Assembly: GCF_028769735.1 (NCBI RefSeq)
Contig: NC_088178.1
Coordinates: forward strand, 21,774,357-21,838,356
Origin: Zonotrichia leucophrys gambelii
Lineage: Eukaryota > Chordata > Aves > Passeriformes > Passerellidae
Length of the DNA stretch: 64,000 bases
Direction of reading: 5' to 3'
Part shown: one piece after another, positions 1 through 46,855 of the stretch
How positions within the stretch are numbered: position 1 is the stretch's first letter
Layout: each line of letters opens with the position of its first letter
Translations under genes and position numbers: made by a program
The notes under the pieces: model-generated
The model's database searches: none
What the model was told of the DNA's origin: nothing
The model's input: only the letters and a program-made list of their open reading frames with translations

Positions 1-1815
1 AATAAAGTGCCTTGAAAGCAAAAGGCAAAATCCCTCATGTTTTATTGTAGCCCTAAGACAGCAAATACTTAAGCATGTGCAAATTTTAGTGTTAAAGTGA
101 AGCATGTGTGTGCCTCAGTATTTCTGTGTAAGTATCAAAGGGCTCATATATACTTGTAATTTATACCTCACTTAGATCACACAGAGAAGAATTACATCAG
201 AGAAAAGTAAATTCTTCAATAACTGTTCACCAAGTCCTCCAGCTCCATACGAATTACCAGTAAACAGTGTAGTGTTTGTGTCAGCATGTTTGGTCTTAAG
301 AGAAAAAAGGATAAGGACAGCAGGCTAAATGTGCAGGGGAATTTGCTTATAACTCTGCAATTTGAATGTTTTTACCCAAATGTTTAATTATGTCATACAT
401 TACATATGAATATAAATGTAGATTTCTTTTTAAAGAAAATTCTTCTTGATTAAAAATAGCTATCTATGAATCTAAGGGAAGCTGATGAAAATGTCTTTTT
501 ACTTGCTATTCATAACATCCAAATCAGTTTTCTTCTTCTTCAACATAAGGATTCAGTGACAGATTTAATCTGAAGTGCATTTTCTCAAGCTAAGGGATAA
601 GCAGTAATAAAAACAAGACATGATGTAAATTCATGGAATTTCAGTACAAGGCATGAAAAGAGTTAGGTACTGCTGCAGTCTATGACACAATGAGTTAAAT
701 TTTCTTTGAGTTGTTAATATATGTTGCCAAAAGAATGTTTTTTGCTCTAAATAGGTTAGCAGGAAGGTAGTAACTGTAATGCATTCCAAGTTTAAAATGC
801 ATTTATTCCATTTAGAGATCGATTTCATCCTTCACTGGAAAGTTTGAAATGTTTGAAGGCATTCAAGATAAAAATGTATCTTTTGACATAGAGTATTTTT
901 AGTAGTATTTAGTACTCTTAAAATCATGAAGACAATAATCATATAAGATGCCAAATAATTGAAGCCCTTGTTTGTTTTGAACACTGAAACAAGGTAGCTG
1001 GAGCACTGTGCTGCTGCAGGCGATCTGTAGCTGGGGATTATCTGCATTACCTCATCCGCCTGTCCTTGGTGGCAGAGTGAGTCAGAGCCCTGCATACCAT
1101 CAGATGTGATGAAACAAGATGCAACCTTTCTTTAAAAAACCCACCCAAACAGTAACATAAATGCAGCTCATCAAGATTTACTGTCCTGGTTTTTTTTTGA
1201 GTGCCTTAAAGTTTCTTGCAAACTGTGCATAGATGCATATGGATCCATGGTGTAATGTGCATCAAGGGAATGCAGCTTTCATAAAAGAAGTCTGTCCCTG
1301 TTGCCTGTGGGATTTCTTTTATATGTAAAATTTAGCTGAATAACACTGCTCGTGCAGTATCCTTCAGAAAAAGGAAAACAAATCATCCCAACTTCCTTAC
1401 TTCCTATTGCCCTGCTCCCTTCTGGCACTGGAGACTCCAGAGCTCACTGTGATTTCTTTTGGAGTAGGGCTGCTCCTGCTGCCATGGAGGGCAGTCACAG
1501 GATGAGGGGAATAGCAAATGTATCAGCAATAAATGTACTGGGGTTTTGCAAGCTTCTGTGTTAGGGTTTGCATTCACTGGAAACGGAATAGGGGGGTTTC
1601 TGCCAGAGCCTGTGTGGGGACAGGGATGTCAGCATCTCCAGGAGACTGCAGACTGTGCCAGGATCTGCTCTGAGGTCCATTAACTGCATAGTACTGAAGT
1701 GACCTCAAAGCTTTGGAAGGGCTATGGTCAATGTGGCAGATTTATGATCAGCAGTGGGTTTTGAAGTTTTGGTGTGATATCTGTAAATGATAACGTGATT
1801 TCTTTTCTCCTCCAG
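1..1815 (+). other. MAST2: MAST2 intron upstream of the first visible exon
   Basis: AT-rich sequence with no exon I can recognise. The preceding MAST2 exon should encode a Ser/Arg-rich segment and no such open segment with splice sites is seen, so it probably lies before position 1. Short open frames here lack similarity to anything known and are treated as noise. The interval ends in the polypyrimidine tract and AG at 1814-1815. Confidence 0.7.
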
Positions 1816-39290
<37,475 letters not shown>

Positions 39291-40586
39291 CAGCATCGCT
39301 GGTACTTATGGACTGGAGCGTTCTACATTCAAAATAGAGACTGCATGTTTGAATTTTGTAATATACACTAATATAAAATAGAACTTGTGTACATCTATTT
39401 TTGGGAGGGTTTTTTTCATACTGTTTTTTGTGTTTTTTCATCCTTGCTATTCTATTTTTGTACACAGTAGTGCTTGCTGTTTGAGGTCTCTTTAGAACAG
39501 GGTATCTTTAAAGCAGGGCTTAAGAAACACTTTGGTTTCATGATTTTTCCCTTCCATGCCTTTTATTTTGCCTGAGTTTAGGGCCTGATGTGCTCTTCCC
39601 TCCAATTCTGCATTTATTTGAGATCCCAAAAATTCTGTGTGCAAAAAAGGCGGCTTGTTTTTAAATTTCTGCTTTTCAGCATTCTCTTTGAAATTCCATT
39701 GAAATTCACAAATGTCAAGTTTTTGCTCCAGTTTTACAATCTGATGTCCCTTGACAAGAATAAGAGCCTACCCTCTTGTCTGCAAGTTATTCTGAAACTA
39801 CACACCCTCTTTGGTGCAAGTAAAACCTCTTTGTCACCCTGTGTCTTCACAGTCCTGTGTCCTTAGAGGATGTGGAGACAAAGGACTTGGCTGGAGAGAC
39901 TGGACAGAGAGAGATCCCTGTCCTCTCTTTAAAACAAGTAAGAATATTTTTCAATGGAATTGTCAGAAAGAGAAATCTCCAATCCATAAGCTGGCTTTTT
40001 TGGGGATTGTTTTTACTTATCTGTGTGGGACACATGGCAACTTTTCCTTCTGTTTTTAAAATTTTAGTGATGTTTTATCTTCCTTTTTCTGTCTTCAATT
40101 CATAACTTGCCCTGCCTCAGAGTAAGTGACCCCAGGAAAGGGGTGCCTGTAGGTTGGTTTTAAAGTAGAAAAATTTGTAGTTGCATATTCTCCAGTGTGT
40201 CTGGCAAAGTTATCTCAATGAAAAACGACCTTTGGAGACTTCTTCTCTTGGTGAGTCTAAATAGGTAGGGATTTTAAGGTGTCCCTTAACATTTCTGAAT
40301 TGGGGCTTGGGAAACTTGCTGAGTTTCCTGAACCTGCCCGTTTTAAAAACAAACCTATGAAGAGTTCAGACTTCTCGAGTTCTGTGGTCAAGCTGCAAGC
40401 AGACTTTAAAACACATGTGATATTTTCAGATTTCAGCTTTAATAGCTAGATCATTTCCACTGCTGAGGTCACTTTGCATTAAAAGCTTACTGTTTGCTCC
40501 TAGGTTTAGACATCGCTTTGCTCTAAGTGTGACCGACTCTGGGTGACAGTGCTCCCTGCTGAGGACTAGACCAGTAACAATGCACC

Positions 40587-40592
40587 AATAAA
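40587..40592 (+). promoter_or_regulatory. MAST2: Poly(A) signal AATAAA, proximal MAST2 site
   Basis: A canonical hexamer followed at once by a GT-rich stretch (tgtgttgagtggtg), as expected for a functional cleavage site. Confidence 0.55.
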
Positions 40593-41213
40593 TGTGTTGA
40601 GTGGTGATACCTGTAGCACTGTAAGCCCTTTCTTCATCCAGTTAAAGGTTCCTCTCAATGAGCACTCCCATCATTTGTCCCAGATTGTGCTCAGCTTGTA
40701 TCCCAGTCTTGTCTGAGTGGATCTCCCTGCGGATCACCCGTGAGGGATCGTTCCCTGCTCACTGGCTTACTCTGTTAGAAGCAGAATGACTGTGCAACAG
40801 TATTCCAGGCTAAAACCCATCTCTGTTGGTCTGATTTCCTTACACTGCTGCTTCCTTCACTGTCTTAGCTTTCTCTGAACTTGAAGTTTTGATTCGCTTC
40901 CCCTGAATGCAAATATCTTTATTATATAGGGATATATTTTCTCTGTCTCTTTCAATCTGATTTCGGTACAACCCACAGCTCAGAAAAAATCTCTGGAATC
41001 TCACCCTGTTTCTTTCTGTGTAGCAGTTGATTCTCCCCATTATATACTTGATTTTGGCTGCTTGGATTTCATTTCTGGACCAAGGTTTGGTTTGGTTTGA
41101 GCTTTTCTTTTTTTTAACATGTTTAAATGAGTGTTTACTCCGTGTGTCAGTGTGAACATGTATGGTGTTGCTACTACACTAACCAAAGCCTCAGCGCTCC
41201 CAGGTAACACCTT

Positions 41214-41219
41214 AATAAA
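41214..41219 (+). promoter_or_regulatory. MAST2: Poly(A) signal AATAAA, middle MAST2 site
   Basis: A canonical hexamer followed by ctggttgtggtggttctg, a good GT-rich downstream element. Confidence 0.55.
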
Positions 41220-42691
41220 CCTGGTTGTGGTGGTTCTGAGAGCAGAGCCTGCTGTGCTGTCTCTCTGCTCTTTTCCCTGGAATTCATAGGCTGCTCATAT
41301 ACACTTGGTTTGCAATTACAAACCACAGTATTTCCACTGCCTTGTCAGGGTCCTGGGTGTCTCCAGCCTCTCCAAGTGCTCTTGGTGGTGAGTGTCATTC
41401 AGTGCTGATTTAGAGCAGTAGCAAGTAAGGAACAGACTTGGCAGGATCTGGTACTTACCTGGCTGGTTTTCTCCCTGATGGGTTGATCTGCTAAAAAACT
41501 GTTGAGAAACAGCGCAGGATATTATGGCATGGACAGGAGTAGTGAAAAGTGGATTTGGCATCCTGAGTCTGTGGTAATTACAAAGACAAGCCTCCTTGAC
41601 AAGCTGATCTCCTGAGAGCACCTGACCTTGGCGAGATGGAAGTGTCTGTGTAAATTAAGGAGTTGTGTGAGGACGTGGTCTGACCTGGCTGTTCCCTGGG
41701 TGGCAGATCCCCCTTTTCCTTCTGTGTTTAAAAAACATGAGGAGAAGAATGACCAGTGCTTGTAGGTGAGCACGGGGTGTGAGCCAGGCTGGGTAACCTG
41801 GCTCATCCCCACGGGCAGGGTGGGACCCTGTGACAGTACCAGCTCTAAGCTGCTGACTCCCTGCCTTTGCAGCCACTGCTTCCCATGCTGAATTGCAGAA
41901 TTATCCTTTCCTAGGCATAAAAGGAGGAGGGAAAACCTTGCTATGTCACAGCTTTTGCTGCTTTTGCCTGTGTTGGTCAAAGAAAAGGTGAGGTATGTGT
42001 TTTGTTGCCTCTTTTGTAGCTACGGTACAGAGAGTGGTCAGTGCAATTAAAAATCCCTGGGTTTTTGGAAGCCAAAGCCAAACAGCATTGCCAGGAAGGC
42101 ATTCTAGTGAAGCCTTGTGTCCCCTGCTCTTGCTCAGTCCTGCAGTTTCCCTCAGTGTGCCAGGTGCCCCATCATCCCTGTTCTACCTGCTGTCAAATTT
42201 ACATGGCGCACTTTAGCAAAGGGTTTGGGCAAAAACACTTTCTCTCTTAAATTTTGATAATAAGCCAGGTAGATACACCAAGACTTATTCCTTGCTCTGC
42301 TATAAATTCCTTAAACACCTTCTCAAAAAAAAAGCTTGCAAAATGCATTGGGAAGGACCAGGAAGTTGGAAAGGCTGTGTCTGAGGGGCACAAGTGTGTT
42401 CCCTTGGTCTCTGTGGGTAATCCCGAGCAGGCAGGCCCAAGGTGAGGTGTGTGTTTGGTGAATGAGCCGTGCATGTCACCATCCAAATATGCTGCTTTCC
42501 TGCTTTGTTTCCCTCTTCCCTTCTGTCAGCTTGGATGTGTCTCCTGCTCCTCACCTGTGTTGGGATGGTGGCGCCTAACGTGGTTCAGCCTCTGCAGCTC
42601 CTCTTGCTCCTGCATCCCCGCCCCGTGCCTCAGTGTTATTTCTCCCTTTGTCTCTTACTGTTGCAAACTAAGAGAAATGGATGATATTTAT

Positions 42692-42699
42692 TGTAAATA
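42692..42699 (+). promoter_or_regulatory. MAST2: Pumilio response element TGTAAATA in the MAST2 3' UTR
   Basis: An exact match to the UGUANAUA consensus bound by PUM proteins, which usually lower mRNA stability. It would be present only in the long 3' UTR form. A single 8-mer can occur by chance. Confidence 0.35.
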
Positions 42700-43188
42700 T
42701 TAGACTTTAGCGTTGTCCTGGCCACTCCTGGGTCTGAATGTTGGAGGCCTTTGGCTGCTGCTGTACTAAAGAGCGCTTGTGGGGGAAGGGGTAGGAGTGA
42801 CCTGTGGGTTTGTTTGCCACACTTGCATTAAGGTGTGATTTGGAGTAAATTTTTTTTGTTGTTGTTTTGTTTTGTTTTTCTTCCGAAGAGGGGAGGATAA
42901 AGTCTTTCTCTGGTTTTCTCTTACTGGATGTGAAGGATAATTCTGTACTTCTAGTAGAAGATTTGACAGAAGTGTGTGTTTACGTTGTGTTCGATTACCA
43001 TATCCAGGTGGCTGTGAGAGCACCTCCTGCGCTGGGCTCTGCCAAGCCGTGTCACTCAGCACTTAGCTAGATAAGAGAAAGTGTGGAATTTCTGTGTTTT
43101 TAGAAACTTGAACAATTGCCACATAATAGCGGTGCAATAATTTTTATTCATGTTGTACCTGCATGTCGATGTTCAAATCCTCCTCCAA

Positions 43189-43194
43189 AATAAA
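43189..43194 (+). promoter_or_regulatory. MAST2: Poly(A) signal AATAAA, distal MAST2 site
   Basis: The hexamer is followed by an AT-run and then cttgtgtttgtctcttggtt, a GT-rich downstream element. It is the last good signal before the intergenic region. Confidence 0.55.
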
Positions 43195-43215
43195 TAATTT
43201 TTTTTTTTTACATAA

Positions 43216-43914
43216 ATCCAGACTTGTGTTTGTCTCTTGGTTGGTCTCCCCTCAGTTTCTCCTAGCTCTGGTGGTGGCTGTACTCCCAACCTGCCTGCTC
43301 AAGCAGCTGCTTGATGGGGCAGAAAATGGCCTGTGGAGTGTCTGGGTACAGGAGTAACTCTGCCAGGCTGTTTGGGATTTTCTGCTCCACAGACCAGGTG
43401 TGTGGCTAAGCCAAAGCTTTCCACTCTGAATCTGCAGCCCGGAATTTACCATCCTGTAAGTTTATAGTGTTTTGTGTCCCTGCTGATGCAGGTTCCTGAT
43501 GGTAAAAACATGTAAGGGGTAAAAGGGGTAAAACCCTGTCAGACGTGAAACTTGGCTGAGCAAGATGAGGATGTGACTGGCCACAACTGCACACTGTGGG
43601 TTCAGGAATAAGATGCACAATACAATCCAAAGGGCAGGGGCTTGGCATGGGCTTGGATTAGCCAGGGGGCAAGAGCCAGCAGGTGCTACACGGCCCCTTT
43701 TTCACCCACTCATTTGGGCAGCCTTGATGCTGCACCACCCAAAACCTTTCCAGGAACAGATCTTTGCTTTTAACATTTGCAGGTGTGTGCCCTCCACATG
43801 GAAAAGCCTTCAAAGGCTGTTCCTGTCCTTGGAAATAGAGCTGGGGAGACGTTCATGTCGGGGGGGGGGGGATTGAACTAATCCTCATTCGCTGCTGCCA
43901 AGGATGCTCAAAAT
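43216..43914. other. Start of the intergenic region, no gene seen
   Basis: Unique-looking sequence with no coding similarity. A run of 12 G bases lies at 43860-43871, immediately before a CpG-dense patch. Confidence 0.5.
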
Positions 43915-44040
43915 ATCCCGTGTCTCCGTGCTCCGGCGAGGCTGCGGAGCGGGAATCGGGGCGAAGCTCGGCTCCGGCCGCGGGAGATTTGCGGAGCCTC
44001 CGCCGGCAGCCGCTGCCCGGGCGTCATCACTGACGTGCGC
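43915..44040. promoter_or_regulatory. Short CpG-dense patch with CRE-like inverted half-sites
   Basis: About 125 bp contain many CpG dinucleotides in otherwise CpG-poor surroundings. Near 44020-44035 the motif cgtcatcactgacg places two TGACG half-sites head to head. An open frame starting at 43904 runs through it into the hexamer array, but it has no recognisable protein character. It could be a weak promoter or enhancer for an unannotated RNA, or only a GC-rich relic. Confidence 0.35.
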
Positions 44041-44054
44041 TCATGGAAGGGAGA

Positions 44055-44126
44055 GAGATGGAGATGGAGATGGAGACGGAGACGGAGATGGAGATGGAGA
44101 TGGAGATGGAGACGGAGATGGAGATG
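44055..44126 (+). repeat. Hexanucleotide array (GAGAYG) x12
   Basis: Twelve uninterrupted copies of GAGATG or GAGACG; the C variants are the 4th, 5th and 10th units. The purine-pure stretches favour triplex or slipped structures. It is likely length-variable between individuals. Confidence 0.95.
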
Positions 44127-44340
44127 CTCCTGCCCACGCCGAGGGGCCCCGAGGGACAGCGGTGCCTCCCCTGGAACAACCCCCTGTGTGTCATGGCAAA
44201 GGATCCCGCTCCTGACTCCAGCTCTGCCCCACTGCCCAAACCCAGAGCATCATCCCCAGCAACCCACAGAGCAGCCCCCTGGATGAGCAGAGTTTGGTGC
44301 AAGGGCTTTTCAAATTGCATTTTCATAGAAACAGAGATGT

Positions 44341-44450
44341 TTTTCTCCTTTTTTAAGGCTCACTAGCTGGAATTTAATTAGGGTTGTTTTAGAGATATTT
44401 TTCTCCTTTTTTAAGGCTCACTAGCTGGAGTTTAATTAGGGTTATTTTAA
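44341..44450 (+). repeat. 58-bp tandem duplication
   Basis: Copy one (44341-44398) and copy two (44399-44450) share ttttctccttttttaaggct and cactagctgg followed by tttaattaggg, with very few differences. The small divergence indicates a recent local duplication. Confidence 0.9.
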
Positions 44451-44819
44451 TGTCTGCAGCCCTCCTGTAGAGGTTTCCCCAGCCAGGAATAAGTAATTCT
44501 CAGTCCGCAACAGTTTATTCTTCCAGAGGATTGAGCCACAACAACTAAGGGCCATTTTTTCCTCCCACATGGAAGTGGTAGCCCAGCACACTTTGGTGCT
44601 CACTTGTCAGTGCTGAGATTTGACTCCTTCCCCCAGGATCAGAGGCTGTGGGTGAGTCTCTGGGAAAGTCCCACTGCCAGCAGCCTGGCTGCCTGCAGCT
44701 GACCTGGAATCCTGAAGGTGGGAGCTGTGGGGAGAGCCAGAGCATCCTGCACAGGTGCACTGGTGGTCAGGGCATGGAGCTGATGGGTTTGACCCCTGTA
44801 TGGGCCATTCACTTAACAA

Positions 44820-44878
44820 CTGCACTCACGGTCCTTGTGGATCCCTTCCAACTCAGAATATCCTGTGATTCTGTAAAC
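44820..44878 (+). mobile_element. 3' tail of a CR1 LINE
   Basis: The sequence ggtccttgtggatcccttcc, followed by aactcagaatatcctgtgat and tctgt, is the characteristic 3' end of avian CR1 elements. It is severely 5'-truncated, as most CR1 copies are. The left limit is uncertain. Confidence 0.8.
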
Positions 44879-45169
44879 AATCTGCCCAGAATGGAAGCCA
44901 CAGCTGGAATTGCTGTTGGGCACTATGGGGACTCCAGAGGAACCTGGGGCCCCTCAATGCTGCACCCCACGTTGCAGTTCCCATGTGAATCCAGGGCACC
45001 GAGTGCAGGGGCTGAGCTCGGGGGGATGTGCAGGTGTTTGTGGCTCCACAGGGTTTAACTCTCCCCATCTGCCTCTCTCTGTGCAGCCTCATTCCCTGTG
45101 GCCATGGCAGCACCCAGGGCTGGCCTGCAGCCACCCTCTCCAGCCTCCCTCATGTGCCAGTGGGCTTTA

Positions 45170-45370
45170 TATTTTAAACGCTGATTAGGGCTGACCTCAT
45201 ATTTCAGAGCTTACTTCATAGTCACTAATGAGGGATTAGGAATGTTAAGCTAATTAGCAATCAGCAAACGAGGGCTCAGTCAGCCTCCTCAGCCTGACAC
45301 GCTGTCAATGAACGAGTTATTTGATGATTATCGTAAACCTGCTCAAACGGGTGCCTAATTCTGATGGGCA
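45170..45370. promoter_or_regulatory. Candidate conserved regulatory element A
   Basis: An AT-rich island in GC-rich surroundings, dense in homeodomain-type cores: tgattagg, gctaattagc, caatcag, ttgatgattatcg and cctaattc. The stretch ctgtcaatga near 45303 resembles MEIS/PBX-type sites. Composition and motif density are typical of vertebrate conserved enhancers. Conservation itself cannot be tested here. Confidence 0.4.
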
Positions 45371-46540
45371 GCAGGGAGGGAGCCAGGGCGAGCTGCAGCC
45401 CAGGTGATGGCAGCTCACAGCCTCACACAGACCTGGCCACGCTGCTCACACTGGAGGGTGCAGGACCCCTGCTCCTGGAGCCAAAGGATTTAAATAAGAA
45501 ATTGGGGTGGGGTTTTTTTTTTCCATCTCAGATTTGTTGAGTTCAAACTTCCCAGCCTGCCTGTTTTGGGAGAGGCTTTATCTGATGGGTCACCTGAGAA
45601 GAAATTTGGCCACCCCTGGATGCTGTTCAGCTCCAAAAATACCCTCAGACGAAACCTTCCCTGCTGGGAAGCCTCCTCACAGGCCTGCCAGAGCAGCCTG
45701 GCTTTCGGCTGGGTTTCAGCTCCCTGGATCATTTATTATCCCATTATTTTGATTTTCTCCCACACCCCACCCTCCACTCCATGAGGGAAGCAGGGCAGCC
45801 AGGGGGTGTGGTGGGGTGGGGAGCGGGAGGGTAGCAGGGACCTGATCAATATTTCACTCTGGAAAGGGGGAAAAAGCCCCTAACCCCAAAAATTAAACCC
45901 CAGAGTGCTTGTGTGGATGAAGCAAAGGAGGAAATGGATGGCACTAAAGGGCTGTGCTGGCCCAGGAGGGATGCAGGGATGCTGGGCACTGTCCTTCCTG
46001 CTGTTTCTCTGCTCTTTTCAGGGCACTCAGGACCCAGGGAAGCTCCACACCTGCTGATGGCCCATGTGCATGGGGTGCTCAGCCATGTGCCAAGGACACA
46101 CTCTGGCTGTGCTGAGGGCAGGATGGGAAAGAAAGAAGGTACGGGAACCAGTGGCATTGCTGTCAGCCCAGTGCCACTGCAGAGGGGATGGATCTCTGGG
46201 AATGAGGGAGCTGCCTCTGTCCTGGGCACAGCTGTGCTTTTTGCTGGATGATTCCAAAAAGGGCAATTTCCACCTCCTGGATGTGGAGGTGTGTGTGGTG
46301 GCAAAGGCTGGATGGATCTGGGGCAAGGACTGAGCAGGGATGCTCCTGAAACCCATTTTCCTGCCTTTCCGGGGCAAAAGTAAAGCTTTCTCTTCCTTTG
46401 CAGCCAGTTTGGAGAGAGGTTTCTCCCCGCCAGGTCTCGGTGCTGGCCAGGACATGCGGCTGTGACCTCCTTGCTGCTGCTGGGGCCGGATCCAACCTGC
46501 CTGGCATCCGTGCCCTTCCCATGTGCCACCCCAGCCTGGC
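45371..46540. other. GC-rich intergenic sequence, no gene seen
   Basis: Contains overlapping open frames on both strands, the longest 227 codons at 45846-46529 on the - strand. Their Pro/Ser/Gly/Trp-rich translations have no domain and arise because GC-rich DNA has few stop codons. Confidence 0.5.
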
Positions 46541-46650
46541 AGACTGGCAGCTAAAAATAAGCGCAATGCAGGGGATAACCGGGTGCCTAAATATATCCCT
46601 TCTTTAATTAGCGCCAGGCGACCGCCTCGCAGTCACGTCCGTCTGCCCGC
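46541..46650. promoter_or_regulatory. Candidate conserved regulatory element B
   Basis: A short AT-rich island containing an exact MEF2-type site (ctaaaaataa, 46551-46560), cctaaatatatccc, and a homeodomain core in ctttaattagcg. It abuts the GC minisatellite. Regulatory function is inferred from composition only. Confidence 0.35.
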
Positions 46651-46695
46651 TAATCCCGGAGCCGGGCCCGCGTCACGGGGCTCCCCCGCCGGCTC

Positions 46696-46855
46696 CCGTG
46701 AGCGCCGGCACGGAGCGTCCCCGTGAGCATCCCCTGAGCCCGGGCACGGAGCATCCCTGACAGCCCGGGCACGGAGCGTCCCCGTGAGCATCCCCGTGAG
46801 CATCCCCCGAGCCCGGGCACGGAGCATCCCCGTGAGCATCCCCTGAGCCGGCTCA
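46696..46855 (+). repeat. GC-rich minisatellite
   Basis: Four imperfect units built on gcccgggcacggagcatccc, with the sub-unit ccccgtgagcat gained or lost between units, so unit length varies from about 24 to 48 bp. It is CpG-rich and likely polymorphic. Confidence 0.85.

Larger units (their letters stand above)
39291..43215 (+). other. MAST2: MAST2 3' untranslated region (probable extent)
   Basis: About 3.9 kb follow the stop without a further gene. Three AATAAA signals with GT-rich sequence downstream (40587, 41214, 43189) give short, medium and long alternatives. The longest end, near 43215, is the last plausible site before intergenic sequence. Some stretches are T-rich, and a Pumilio-type motif lies at 42692. 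The extent is inferred; no transcript evidence is available. Confidence 0.6.

Noticed and set aside
43904..44215. 103-codon frame running from the CpG patch into an Asp-Gly repeat
   Set aside because: The repeat part is the hexamer array translated; other frames and the opposite strand are equally open. No evidence favours translation.
45846..46529. 227-codon open frame on the - strand
   Set aside because: It lies in GC-rich DNA with overlapping frames on the other strand. The translation is rich in Pro, Ser and Gly without a domain, and there is no promoter, splice or conservation evidence.
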